A stretch of 64,000 nt of DNA from Bacteroidota bacterium (GTDB lineage: Bacteria; Bacteroidota; Ignavibacteria; Ignavibacteriales; Ignavibacteriaceae): NCBI GenBank assembly GCA_022564295.1, contig JADFLR010000017.1, positions 1-64,000 on the forward strand, written 5' to 3'. The notes below the pieces were generated by a model, which searched no databases, had not been told where the DNA came from, and saw only the letters and a list, made by a program, of their open reading frames with translations. Both the position numbers and the translations under genes were made by a program. This document shows, piece after piece, positions 49,075 to 59,186 of this stretch (its first letter is position 1; every line of letters starts with the position of its first letter).

Positions 49075-49181
49075 GTTAAAAAAGCAATTCCGACAAAAAA
49101 TTAAAAATGATTATGGAAGCACAATACAAGATATTAAAAGAGATGAATAAATTTCAAATTATATTTGATGTGCCTGCTGTT

Positions 49182-50426
49182 TTATTCTTCTCTTAACCAT
49201 TGAATCAGTTCTTTAATTGTAGGTTTTTTACCGTAAGATAAAATTCCTATCCTGAAAATTTTAGCAGCAATTTTTAATGTAATAATTGTAGAAACAAACA
49301 TTATATTGAGTGTGATGATAATATCTATTAAAGGAACAGGAGCAATTTTAAAACGTAGAAGCATCATTGATGGAATGGTTAAAGGAATATATGACATCAC
49401 CCTAACCATCATAGAGTCAGGATTTTGAATTGCGGGCATTGCAACTACAACAGGCAAGATCAAAATTAAACTTATGTAAGTTGTCATCTGCTGTGCTTCC
49501 TGCTCGGTGGTAACTATCGAACCAATACCTACAAAAATTGTCGTATAAAAAATAAACCCGGTTATAAAATAAACGAGCATAATTAAAATATTATCGAACG
49601 CTGCCGGTGGAATGACTGCTCCGCCGACAAGTGTTATACCGATTAAAGACCAGATAAAAATTTGTGTTAAACCTAGAGCACTGAGTCCCAAAATCTTTCC
49701 TGCAAGCAGTTGTTCCGATGTACAACTTGAAATCAATATTTCAATCAGCCGATTCGATTTTTCCTCAATCAAACTTCTAACAAGCAATTGCCCGGAATAG
49801 ATAACCATCATCATTAAAAGCATTATGAAAATAAAAGCTGAAAAGAAAACAACTAAAAAATTCTGCTTTCCTTCCTCACCGCTTTTTTCAATTTTTATCT
49901 GTTCAATTTCAATACTGTTTTGAACAAATGCAGCGAGTGATGGATCAATTCCTCTCGCATTCAACTCGTTTTGAATTCTTATCCTATTAATTTTTTCTTC
50001 GAAACGTCTTAAATCTTTAAAGTTCCCTAAATTTTCGCTTCTATATTCAATTTCAAGCGAGTCGGTTCCGCTGTTCAGGATAAACAGAAATCCTTCAATC
50101 TTATTATCAATTACATTTTTATCAGCTTCGGTTTTTAATTGTTCAAGTGTTTTTTTGTTATCGGCTAAATTTAACAAAATATAATTCGGCTGATTGTCAT
50201 CTAATTTATATTGTTCTAGTTCATCATTTAACCGATGAAAGAAAATTCCTGATGTATCTACAACACCAATTACTTTTGTTCGCTGGTCTTCTTTTTGTGT
50301 TAATAAAGTAGGAAGTAAGGAAAACATTATTATTATCAACGGGGTAATTACCAACGATATAATGAACGTTTTCGTTTTTACTTTTTCAAGATATTCCCAC
50401 CTGGCTATTGTTAATATTTTTTTCAT
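49182..50426 (-). CDS. ABC transporter permease (ABC-2/NatB type)
   Basis: 414 aa; ARWEYLEKVKTKTFIISLVITPLI; SLIEEKSNRLIEILISSCT. Confidence 0.9.
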   Translation of the reverse strand: MKKILTIARWEYLEKVKTKTFIISLVITPLIIIMFSLLPTLLTQKEDQRTKVIGVVDTSGIFFHRLNDELEQYKLDDNQPNYILLNLADNKKTLEQLKTEADKNVIDNKIEGFLFILNSGTDSLEIEYRSENLGNFKDLRRFEEKINRIRIQNELNARGIDPSLAAFVQNSIEIEQIKIEKSGEEGKQNFLVVFFSAFIFIMLLMMMVIYSGQLLVRSLIEEKSNRLIEILISSCTSEQLLAGKILGLSALGLTQIFIWSLIGITLVGGAVIPPAAFDNILIMLVYFITGFIFYTTIFVGIGSIVTTEQEAQQMTTYISLILILPVVVAMPAIQNPDSMMVRVMSYIPLTIPSMMLLRFKIAPVPLIDIIITLNIMFVSTIITLKIAAKIFRIGILSYGKKPTIKELIQWLREE

Positions 50427-50437
50427 TCGATAAAAAT

Positions 50438-51328
50438 TTAATTCTGTTTAATTAAATCAATAAAAATTCTGTTAAGTGTAGGTTCTATCACCGAGAAATG
50501 AGTAATATCAATTTTATAGGTTATCTTTTTTAGAAAATCTGATGGTTCAACTACAGCTTTTAAATGAACCTCGGCATAATTATTATATGTATCTACAGTA
50601 ATAACTTCAGCCATCGAAGAAATAAAGGAAACATCGCCGCTGAATTTAATCTCTACATGGTTTCCGCCAAATTCTTTTTTTATGTGCGATAATTTTCCAC
50701 TCGTAACTTCTTTACCATTATTTAAAAGAAAAATATCAGTACATAATTTTTCTGCGGTTTCCATTTGATGAGTTGAAAGAATAATGATTTTACCTTCCGA
50801 TACAAAAGAAAAGATCAGTTCTCTAATTTCCTGTTGATTGATCGGGTCAAATCCGGTGAATGGTTCATCAAATATTAAAAGTTGCGGGTTATGAATAACC
50901 GACATGATAAACTGCACCTTCTGCTGGTTACCTTTTGATAGCTCGTCAATTTTATTGTTACGATAATGAAAAATATCTAATCTCTTTAACCAGCTGTCCG
51001 CTTGTTTTACTGCTTCGGTTCTCTTCATATTTTTTAGTTCAGCAAAGTAAAGTATTACATCTATCACTTTACTTTTTTTATACAATCCTCTTTCTTCAGG
51101 AAGATAACCGATGTGGTTTAAAAAATCTCCTGTTATCAATTGATCATTAAAAAGAACTTTGCCTGAAGTTGGTTTGATAATATTCAACACAGTTCTTAAG
51201 GTTGTGGTTTTACCTGCACCATTGGGACCTAATAATCCAAAAATTTCACCAGGTTCAACTTTGAAGGAAATATTATCTATGGCAGTAGTATTTTGAAACT
51301 CTTTTACTAAATTTTCAACTAAGAGCAT
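50438..51328 (-). CDS. ABC transporter ATP-binding protein
   Basis: GLLGPNGAGKTTTLR; LSKGNQQKVQFI; LLIFDEPFTGFDP. Confidence 0.95.
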   Translation of the reverse strand: MLLVENLVKEFQNTTAIDNISFKVEPGEIFGLLGPNGAGKTTTLRTVLNIIKPTSGKVLFNDQLITGDFLNHIGYLPEERGLYKKSKVIDVILYFAELKNMKRTEAVKQADSWLKRLDIFHYRNNKIDELSKGNQQKVQFIMSVIHNPQLLIFDEPFTGFDPINQQEIRELIFSFVSEGKIIILSTHQMETAEKLCTDIFLLNNGKEVTSGKLSHIKKEFGGNHVEIKFSGDVSFISSMAEVITVDTYNNYAEVHLKAVVEPSDFLKKITYKIDITHFSVIEPTLNRIFIDLIKQN

Positions 51329-51566
51329 TAATCATCTTTTATAAAATTTTCTGAAATTAAGTACAAAAAGATAATAGTTATCTTTTAGAAATAACACTGC
51401 CATAATGTGAGAATAATATTATTGTTTCGTTCAAATTATTATGACCTTAGCTAAACACTTGTAAAATATAGAGTTAAGATGGTTCTTCCGGATATGAATA
51501 TGTTTGACTGTCATTAAAAGTATCAATATATTTGTGGTCATTTTTATCAAATCTTAGCGCAAAATT

Positions 51567-52073
51567 ATGAGAATTAAGATTTCCGGTCTTGAAAACGGCA
51601 CGAATGAATATGATTTTGAAGCTGATATTAAAAAGATAGGTTTAATAGAACCTTTGTTTGGCAAATATACTACGAATGTTGTTCTTAATAAATTTGATGA
51701 TCAGATAATTTTAGAAGCATCAACAACAGCTGGTGCAAACTTCATTTGTGATAGATGCGGAACGGCGTTAAAGCAAACCGTTAAAAGTAAGTATAAGATG
51801 ATATACTTACTTAGATCAATTGAAGGTGCAGAGGAAGAAATAAATATTACTTATCTTTCACCTGATACGCATATAATTGATATTTCAAAAGATGTTCGGG
51901 ATTATATGATTCTTTCTACCCCGATGAAAAGACTTTGTAAAGAAGATTGCAAAGGGTTATGTGCTAAGTGCGGAGTAGATTTAAATGAAAAACAATGTGA
52001 CTGCAACGATGATGAAATTGATAACAGATGGAAAGTATTATTGGAATTGAAAAATAAATCAAACAAAAACTAA
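51567..52073 (+). CDS. DUF177 (YceD-like) protein
   Basis: 168 aa; CDRCGTALKQTV; CKGLCAKCGVDLNEKQCDC; immediately upstream of rpmF. Confidence 0.9.
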   Translation: MRIKISGLENGTNEYDFEADIKKIGLIEPLFGKYTTNVVLNKFDDQIILEASTTAGANFICDRCGTALKQTVKSKYKMIYLLRSIEGAEEEINITYLSPDTHIIDISKDVRDYMILSTPMKRLCKEDCKGLCAKCGVDLNEKQCDCNDDEIDNRWKVLLELKNKSNKN

Positions 52074-52091
52074 AGGAATAGTTCTTATATA

Positions 52092-52271
52092 ATGGCACAT
52101 CCAAAACGAAAAATATCGAAAAGCAGAAGAGATAAAAGAAGAACGCATTACAAAGCAACTGCTCCTGCTATGGGTACTTGCTCAAACTGCGGAGAGTTAA
52201 AGTTAACACATCGCGCTTGCCCATCCTGCGGATATTATAACGAGCGCTCTATGTTCATTCCTAAAGGATAA
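52092..52271 (+). CDS. rpmF: 50S ribosomal protein L32
   Basis: Not in ORF list: [59 protein letters not shown]. Confidence 0.97.
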   Translation: MAHPKRKISKSRRDKRRTHYKATAPAMGTCSNCGELKLTHRACPSCGYYNERSMFIPKG

Positions 52272-52287
52272 TTTACAACTTAATTAA

Positions 52288-53316
52288 ATGGACGAATCCA
52301 GGAATTCCGAAATGCATTGCAGGATAGCTGTTGATGCTATGGGCGGAGATTTTGCTCCGACGAATGCTGTTGTGGGTGCAATGCAAGCGTACGAGCAAAA
52401 AAAAAATTTCGATTTGCTGCTGGTGGGCAGAAGAGATGAGATATTAAAAGTAGCTGCTTCTCATAATCTTTCTGTTAGTGATGATATGATTGTTCACACA
52501 GATGAAGTGATTGAGATGAGCGACAGTCCAATGAGCTCGCTAAAGAAAAAACCAAATTCATCTATTGTTGTAGGTGCGCAATTGGTAAGAGATAATAAAG
52601 CCGATGGATTTGTAAGCGCCGGAAATACAGGTGCGATGTCTGTCAGTTCTATTTTTAATATTGGCAGAATTAAAGGTGTTGCAAGACCAACTCTTACAGC
52701 ACCTTTCCCTAATGAAAATGATGGGTTTACTTTTATTGCAGATGTAGGTGCCTTTGTTGATTCAAAAGCTCAGCATCTTCTTGGTTATGCAATTTTAAGC
52801 TCGGTTTTTATTGAAGAAATTTATGGCATAAAAAAGCCTAAAATTGGCTTATTAAATGTTGGTGAAGAGGAAGGGAAAGGATATCAGCTAATAACTGAGA
52901 CGAGTAATTTATTGAGTGAATCGGACATTAACTATGTTGGATACGTGGAAGGAAAGGATATTTTTAAGGGAACGGTAGACCTTGTTGTTTGTGATGGCTT
53001 TATAGGTAACATACTTTTAAAGTTTGCAGAAAGTATAATTCCATTTTTGCGGGCACGAATTAAAGATTACGCAAGCAAGAGTTTGATGAATAAAATTAAA
53101 GCAGGCATTTCCCGAACTCCTCTAAAAGAAGCGTTAAAAAATGCGAACTATGAATTGCATGGCGGATTACCATTGCTGGGTTTAAATGGTATCAGTATTA
53201 TCGGACACGGTTCGAGTACGCCGTTAGCAATAAAGAATATGGTGCTGCGTGCAAAGGAAATGTACGACAAAAATCTCATCAAAATAATTGAAGAGTCATT
53301 TGGACAATATTCATAA
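52288..53316 (+). CDS. plsX: Phosphate acyltransferase PlsX
   Basis: IAVDAMGGDFAPTNAVVGA; GNTGAMS. Confidence 0.95.
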   Translation: MDESRNSEMHCRIAVDAMGGDFAPTNAVVGAMQAYEQKKNFDLLLVGRRDEILKVAASHNLSVSDDMIVHTDEVIEMSDSPMSSLKKKPNSSIVVGAQLVRDNKADGFVSAGNTGAMSVSSIFNIGRIKGVARPTLTAPFPNENDGFTFIADVGAFVDSKAQHLLGYAILSSVFIEEIYGIKKPKIGLLNVGEEEGKGYQLITETSNLLSESDINYVGYVEGKDIFKGTVDLVVCDGFIGNILLKFAESIIPFLRARIKDYASKSLMNKIKAGISRTPLKEALKNANYELHGGLPLLGLNGISIIGHGSSTPLAIKNMVLRAKEMYDKNLIKIIEESFGQYS

Positions 53317-53330
53317 ACAAGAAAAATTGA

Positions 53331-54341
53331 TTGGAAATAATTTTGAAAACAAAAAAATACAGCGCAGTTATAACAGCAGTGGGAATGTATGTTCCTGATA
53401 AAGTATTAGATAATGCATACTTTGAAAGTACTATGGATACAACAGAAGAATGGATAACAACGCGTACAGGAATAAAGGAAAGAAGAATTTTAGAAAACGG
53501 TGCAACCAGCGATCTTGCTACTAAAGCAACTGAAGATCTTTTGCAACAGCACAATGTAAATCCGGAAGAAATTGATGTAATAATAATTGCTACGGTAACA
53601 CCCGATATGTTATTTCCCGCAACAGCATGCCTAGTACAGGAAAGAATTGGAGCTAACAACGCATGGGGTTTCGATCTCTCTGCGGCTTGTTCGGGATTCT
53701 TATTCGCTTATCAAACCGGCTGTGCTTTTATTGAAAGCGGACAATACAAAAAAGTCTTGGTTATTGGTGCAGATAAAATGAGCTCGATTCTTGATTATTC
53801 TGACCGAAATAGTTGCATTCTTTTTGGGGACGGTGCTGCTGCTGTTCTTTTAGAACAATCGGAAGACTTGAATTTGGGTTTACAGAATTCAACCCTAAGA
53901 ATTGATGGTGTAGGTAAGGATAAACTCTTAATGTCCGGCGGTGGAAGCCTCAATCCACCTACACACGAAACCGTTGATAAGAAAATGCATTACCTTTATC
54001 AGGATGGCAAAGCAGTATTTAAAGTTGCTGTTATTGGAATGGCGGATGTTTCATATGAGTTGATGCAAAAAAATAATCTTACTTCCGATGACATTGCTTT
54101 TCTTGTTCCACATCAGGCAAATAAAAGGATAATAGATGCTACCGGAAAACGGATGGGTTTGGATAGTGATAAAGTTATGATGAATATTGATAAGTACGGC
54201 AATACTACTGCTGCAACTATCCCCCTTTGTTTGGTAGAATATTATAGAGATGGTAGAATTAAAAAAGGTGATAAATTAATTCTATCGGCTTTTGGAGCCG
54301 GTTATACCTGGGGATCATCCTATCTTGTGTGGGCAATTTGA
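53331..54341 (+). CDS. fabH: 3-oxoacyl-ACP synthase III
   Basis: MDTTEEWITTRTGIKERR; DLSAACSGFLFAY; VPHQANKRI. Confidence 0.95.
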   Translation: MEIILKTKKYSAVITAVGMYVPDKVLDNAYFESTMDTTEEWITTRTGIKERRILENGATSDLATKATEDLLQQHNVNPEEIDVIIIATVTPDMLFPATACLVQERIGANNAWGFDLSAACSGFLFAYQTGCAFIESGQYKKVLVIGADKMSSILDYSDRNSCILFGDGAAAVLLEQSEDLNLGLQNSTLRIDGVGKDKLLMSGGGSLNPPTHETVDKKMHYLYQDGKAVFKVAVIGMADVSYELMQKNNLTSDDIAFLVPHQANKRIIDATGKRMGLDSDKVMMNIDKYGNTTAATIPLCLVEYYRDGRIKKGDKLILSAFGAGYTWGSSYLVWAI

Positions 54342-54364
54342 TTAACTGAAATCTTTGAACAAGA

Positions 54365-55279
54365 ATGAGTAAAATAGCATTTTTATTTCCTGGTCAGGGT
54401 TCTCAATATGTTGGTATGGCATCAGACTTATTTAATAATTCTGTTGAAGCTAAAGAAATGATACTTACTGCAAACGATGCGCTTGGAATCAATCTTTCCT
54501 ATATAATGTTTAACGGACCAATTGATGAATTAAAACAAACGGAGTTTACTCAACCGGCAATATTTCTTCATAGTGTTGTACTTACAAGTATTATGCGAAT
54601 TATTTTTCCGGCGGCCGCAGCAGGGCATTCACTTGGCGAATATTCTGCGCTTGTTGCATCGGGTGCAATACAGTTTTATGATGCAATTAAAGTAATTAGG
54701 ATACGCGGACAGGCTATGCAGCAGGCAGGAATTGATAAACCCGGTACTATGGCTGCAATTATTGGAATGGATGCTGATAAAGTTGAAGAACTTTGTAAAG
54801 AAGCAGAGTCGGAAGGAATTGTTAATTGTGCGAACTTTAATTCGCCCGGTCAGGTTGTTATTTCTGGTTCAGTGGATGGTGTGCGCAAAACAATGGAATT
54901 ATGTAAAGCAGGAGGTGCTAAATTGGTTAAAGAACTTGTTGTAAGCGGTGCATTTCATTCACCCTTAATGTCATCGGCAAAAGATAAATTAAAAAATGCT
55001 TTGGATGAAACACATTTTTATGATTCAAAATTTCCTGTTTATGCAAATGTAACGGCTAAATCTGTAACTTCTAAAGATGAAACTAAAAATCTTTTATACG
55101 AACAGGTTACTTCGCCAGTAAGATGGGAAGAAACAATTATTAACATGATTGCAGATGGTTATGATGAGTTTTACGAAATAGGACCTGGAAAAGTTCTTAC
55201 CGGTCTTCTTAAAAGAATCAATCCTGATGTAATTTGTGTTTCAATTGATAAATATGCTGATGTGGAGAAATACCTTTAA
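54365..55279 (+). CDS. fabD: Malonyl-CoA:ACP transacylase
   Basis: FLFPGQGSQYVGMASDLF; AAGHSLGEYSALVASGA. Confidence 0.95.
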   Translation: MSKIAFLFPGQGSQYVGMASDLFNNSVEAKEMILTANDALGINLSYIMFNGPIDELKQTEFTQPAIFLHSVVLTSIMRIIFPAAAAGHSLGEYSALVASGAIQFYDAIKVIRIRGQAMQQAGIDKPGTMAAIIGMDADKVEELCKEAESEGIVNCANFNSPGQVVISGSVDGVRKTMELCKAGGAKLVKELVVSGAFHSPLMSSAKDKLKNALDETHFYDSKFPVYANVTAKSVTSKDETKNLLYEQVTSPVRWEETIINMIADGYDEFYEIGPGKVLTGLLKRINPDVICVSIDKYADVEKYL

Positions 55280-55887
55280 TGGCTGAAGCTGAAGAAGACT
55301 TTACTAAAAATTTTACTAAAAAGATTAACGGGCTGTTCATCGACCCTAAAATTTTTACTTATAAATTTAGCTGCAAATGCAGCGGTGAGTGCTGCCATTA
55401 CGGTGTTTATACAGATTTAAAAGAGCACAATACTATTCTTGAATTAAAAGATAAAATATTACCGTTATTTGATGAAACACAGTGTAAGGACATCAAGAAA
55501 TGGTTCGAAGAGCCGGAAGAGGATGAAGATTTTGAATCGGGGGTTGCAGTTGGTACGGAAGTAATAAACGGGAAGTGTACATTTTTAGATAAAAACGGAT
55601 TGTGTGCCTTGCAAAGATTGGCTAATTTAGAAGGTGTTCATAAATGGAAATATAAACCATTGTATTGTATATTATTCCCTTTAACCATTTATGAAGGCGC
55701 AATTACTATTGATGATGAGCATATAGATCGGCTTAAAACCTGCAACGTGAATCCGAATTCGGAAACGTCAATTTTTGATGCTTGCAAAGAAGAATTAATT
55801 TACTTTTTGGGCGAAGATAGTTATAAAGAGCTCGATAATTATAAAGAAGAATACCTGAATACTTTAGTTTTGGGAGATAAAAAATGA
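55279..55887 (+). CDS. Cysteine-cluster protein (DUF3109-like)
   Basis: 202 aa; FSCKCSGECCHYGVYTDLKEH; overlaps fabD and fabG by 1 and 4 nt. Confidence 0.8.
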   Translation: MAEAEEDFTKNFTKKINGLFIDPKIFTYKFSCKCSGECCHYGVYTDLKEHNTILELKDKILPLFDETQCKDIKKWFEEPEEDEDFESGVAVGTEVINGKCTFLDKNGLCALQRLANLEGVHKWKYKPLYCILFPLTIYEGAITIDDEHIDRLKTCNVNPNSETSIFDACKEELIYFLGEDSYKELDNYKEEYLNTLVLGDKK

Positions 55888-56642
55888 CATCTAATAAAAG
55901 AGCGATTGTAACAGGTGGAACACGCGGAATTGGAAGGGCTATTGTTAAAGAACTTGCCGCTAGAAGCTGCTGTGGTGTCCTCTTTTCAGATGTTGCATTT
56001 ATTTATAACAGTTGTGATGAATGTGCTGAGGAAATTATACAGGAAATTTCTGTTTCCGGAACCCAAATTTATGCATTTAAAGCAGATGTGTCTAATTACG
56101 AACAAACGGAAGACACAGTTAAAGCTGCAATCGAAAAATTAGGCGGTGTTGATATACTGATTAACAACGCAGGAATTACTAGAGATAATTTATTATTAAG
56201 AATGTCCGAAAATGATTTTGATGATGTAATAAATGCAAATCTTAAAAGTGTATTTAATTATACGAAAGCTGTTATCAGACCGATGATAAAACAAAGATAC
56301 GGCAGAATTATAAACATCGCTTCAGTGGTTGGACTGATTGGCAATGCTGGGCAATCAAACTATGTTGCTTCTAAAGCCGGAGTTATAGGTTTTACAAAAG
56401 CAATGGCAAGAGAGCTGGCTTCACGCAACATTACAGTAAATGCAGTTGCCCCGGGATTTATTCAAACTGATATGACTAATAAACTAACTGATGAGCAGAA
56501 GCAGGCGATAACTCAAAATATTCCAATGGGTAGATTAGGAAAGCCGGAAGACGTTGCTAAAGTTGTTGGGTTTTTATGCAGCGAAGAAGCTGATTATATC
56601 ACAGGACAAATAATTGTTGTGGACGGCGGAATGACAATGTAA
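55884..56642 (+). CDS. fabG: 3-oxoacyl-ACP reductase
   Basis: AIVTGGTRGIGRAIVKELA; NNAGITRDNLLLRM; YVASKAGVIGFTKAMARELASRNITVNAVAPGFI. Confidence 0.93.
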   Translation: MTSNKRAIVTGGTRGIGRAIVKELAARSCCGVLFSDVAFIYNSCDECAEEIIQEISVSGTQIYAFKADVSNYEQTEDTVKAAIEKLGGVDILINNAGITRDNLLLRMSENDFDDVINANLKSVFNYTKAVIRPMIKQRYGRIINIASVVGLIGNAGQSNYVASKAGVIGFTKAMARELASRNITVNAVAPGFIQTDMTNKLTDEQKQAITQNIPMGRLGKPEDVAKVVGFLCSEEADYITGQIIVVDGGMTM

Positions 56643-56736
56643 ATTTGTCTATTAGATAGCATTTTTATTAAATTTAAAAAAATTAAAATATCAATTAATA
56701 TATTTCATTAATAATAACAACATAGAGGAAAAAAAT

Positions 56737-56976
56737 ATGAACACAGAAGCAAAAGTAAAAGAGATCATAATCGACAAACTTGGTGTTGAAGAATCTCAAA
56801 TAACACCAGAAGCTTCTTTCACAAATGATTTAGGTGCCGATTCATTGGATATAGTAGAATTAGTTATGGGATTTGAGAGTGCTTTCCAAATTTCTATTCC
56901 TGATGAAGATGCTGAAAAAATCGGTACTGTTGGTGATGCAGTTAGCTATCTGAATGAAAAAGTAGGCGAAGGATAA
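56737..56976 (+). CDS. acpP: Acyl carrier protein
   Basis: 79 aa; [14 protein letters not shown]. Confidence 0.97.
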   Translation: MNTEAKVKEIIIDKLGVEESQITPEASFTNDLGADSLDIVELVMGFESAFQISIPDEDAEKIGTVGDAVSYLNEKVGEG

Positions 56977-57000
56977 TATCACTGAAAAATTCTTTTTAAT

Positions 57001-58248
57001 ATGAATAAGCGGAGAGTTGTTATTACCGGTATGGGTGCAGTTACCCCCATCGGTATTGGGCTCCAGGAATTCTGGCAAGGTTTAATGGAAGGCAGAAATG
57101 GGGTTGATCTCATTACAAAATTCGATACTTCCAAATTTGATACAAAATTTGCTGCTGAAGTAAAGAACTTTGATCCTTTAAATTACCTTGATAAAAAAGG
57201 TGCCAAACGATTGGATGAGTATGCCCAGTTTGCCATTGGCTCATCCACCATGGCTATCGAAGATTCAGGGTTAGACTTAGAAAAAGTTGACCTTGAGCGC
57301 TTCGGAGTCGTATTTGGAAGTGGTATCGGTGGTATCAAAACATTAAGAGATCAGCATTTTGCTTACTTCGAATCAGGCACTCCAAAAAAAATCAGTCCTT
57401 TCTTTATTACAATGATGATCTCGGATATGGCTGCCGGACAAATTTCAATTAAGTTTGGATTAAAAGGGCCTAACTATGCAACCACTTCCGCTTGTGCTAC
57501 TTCTTCTAACGCTATTGCAGACGCTTTTATTTTAGTGCAGAGAGGAAGTGCCGATATAATGATTTCGGGTGGTTCCGAATCTGCCATTCAGGAAATGTCA
57601 GTCGGTGGTTTTAATTCTATGAAAGCACTATCAACTTGGAACGATAGATTTAAAGAGGCATCGAGACCATTTGATGCTGATAGAAATGGTTTTGTTTTAG
57701 GTGAAGGATCGGCTTCACTTGTGTTGGAAGAGTATGAACTTGCTAAAGCACGGGGAGCAACCATTTATGCAGAAATTGTTGGCATTGGTTTAACAGGCGA
57801 TGCATATCACGTTACTGTACCAGCACCCGATGGTGAAGGAGCTGCAAGGTCGATGAAAGAAGCTATCCGCGATGCTGAACTTAAACCCGAGGATGTTGAT
57901 TATATTAATGCGCATGGTACATCAACACCATATAACGATATTAACGAAACCAAAGCGATTAAAACTGTTTTTAATAGTCACGCATATGATTTGGTTGTTA
58001 GTTCTACTAAATCCATGACAGGTCATCTTTTAGGAGGTGCAGGAGCAGTGGAATCTGTTGCGACTGTATTAGCATTAAAAAATAATAAAATCCCCCCTAC
58101 GATTAATCTTACAAACCCCGACCCTGAATGTGATCTCAATTATAGTCCGCTCAAACCAACAGATAAAAAAATACGAGTAGCTATAAGTAATGCATTTGGC
58201 TTTGGCGGGCACAACACTTCTATTGTTTTTAAAAAAGTTGAGGATTGA
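57001..58248 (+). CDS. fabF: 3-oxoacyl-ACP synthase II
   Basis: RRVVITGMGAVTPIG; TTSACATSSNAI; NAHGTSTPYND; KSMTGHLLGGAGAVE. Confidence 0.96.
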   Translation: MNKRRVVITGMGAVTPIGIGLQEFWQGLMEGRNGVDLITKFDTSKFDTKFAAEVKNFDPLNYLDKKGAKRLDEYAQFAIGSSTMAIEDSGLDLEKVDLERFGVVFGSGIGGIKTLRDQHFAYFESGTPKKISPFFITMMISDMAAGQISIKFGLKGPNYATTSACATSSNAIADAFILVQRGSADIMISGGSESAIQEMSVGGFNSMKALSTWNDRFKEASRPFDADRNGFVLGEGSASLVLEEYELAKARGATIYAEIVGIGLTGDAYHVTVPAPDGEGAARSMKEAIRDAELKPEDVDYINAHGTSTPYNDINETKAIKTVFNSHAYDLVVSSTKSMTGHLLGGAGAVESVATVLALKNNKIPPTINLTNPDPECDLNYSPLKPTDKKIRVAISNAFGFGGHNTSIVFKKVED

Positions 58249-59030
58249 TCTTGAGTCGTTTCTTTTCCTGGTTCCGAAATTCTTCATCACGGAGACGGCT
58301 GAGGAATAATAATTCATCGGAAGAGTTTGGTTTAAACTCTGAAAAATTCAGAGAGTTGGAAAAGTTATTAGGCGTATCCATCGAAGACAAATCGTGTTAC
58401 ATTCAGGCACTCACTCACCGTTCTTACTTAGAATCGAATGACCGTAAAAGAGTATCAAACGAACGGCTTGAATTTCTTGGTGATTCCGTTTTAAGTTTAG
58501 TTGTTGCTCAATTTTTGTTCGAAAATTTTCCCGATGAAGATGAAGGGTTTCTCACTAAAATTAGAGCGAAATTTGTAAACAGAAATTCTTTGGGTAATGC
58601 AGCCGAAAAATTAGGCATTGCTGATTTCATTTTTATAGGTGATAATCTTCCCCGTACTTTTGTAAACAACTCCAAAACAGTTCTGGCAGATACGCTTGAA
58701 GCATTGATCGGGGCAATATTCCTTGACCGTGGGATTAAAGAATGTCGTAAATTTATTTTTAAAATTTTGATCAAACCAAATATAAAAGACGATGACTATC
58801 TCATTGACGAGAATTATAAAAGTCAACTTCTTGAATACACTCAGGCAAATAAAATGGCGTCTCCCTTGTATGAAGTGATAAAAGAAGAAGGACCGCAGCA
58901 TGAACGTATTTTTACAGTTCGGGTTTCTGTTGGTATAAATGAGATAGGCATGGGTAAAGCAATGAGTAAGAAAACCGCCGAGCAAAGTGCAGCCCGGATC
59001 GCACTTAATAAAATTCTAACTTCGGATTGA
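58245..59030 (+). CDS. rnc: Ribonuclease III
   Basis: NERLEFLGDSVLSLVVAQFLFENFPDEDEG; dsRBD 'GMGKAMSKKTAEQSAARIAL'. Confidence 0.95.
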   Translation: MILSRFFSWFRNSSSRRRLRNNNSSEEFGLNSEKFRELEKLLGVSIEDKSCYIQALTHRSYLESNDRKRVSNERLEFLGDSVLSLVVAQFLFENFPDEDEGFLTKIRAKFVNRNSLGNAAEKLGIADFIFIGDNLPRTFVNNSKTVLADTLEALIGAIFLDRGIKECRKFIFKILIKPNIKDDDYLIDENYKSQLLEYTQANKMASPLYEVIKEEGPQHERIFTVRVSVGINEIGMGKAMSKKTAEQSAARIALNKILTSD

Positions 59031-59186
59031 TTTACTGATAAAGTATGGGAAAAATATGTCCATCGATTTCTTTCTGTTTTTTTAACTTCATTTATGATAA
59101 TTGACTAAATTAATATTTCAAAAATTTAAAATGTTTTTGTTTATTTAATTTAACTTGTAATTATACCGAGTTTACGAGAAATATAT

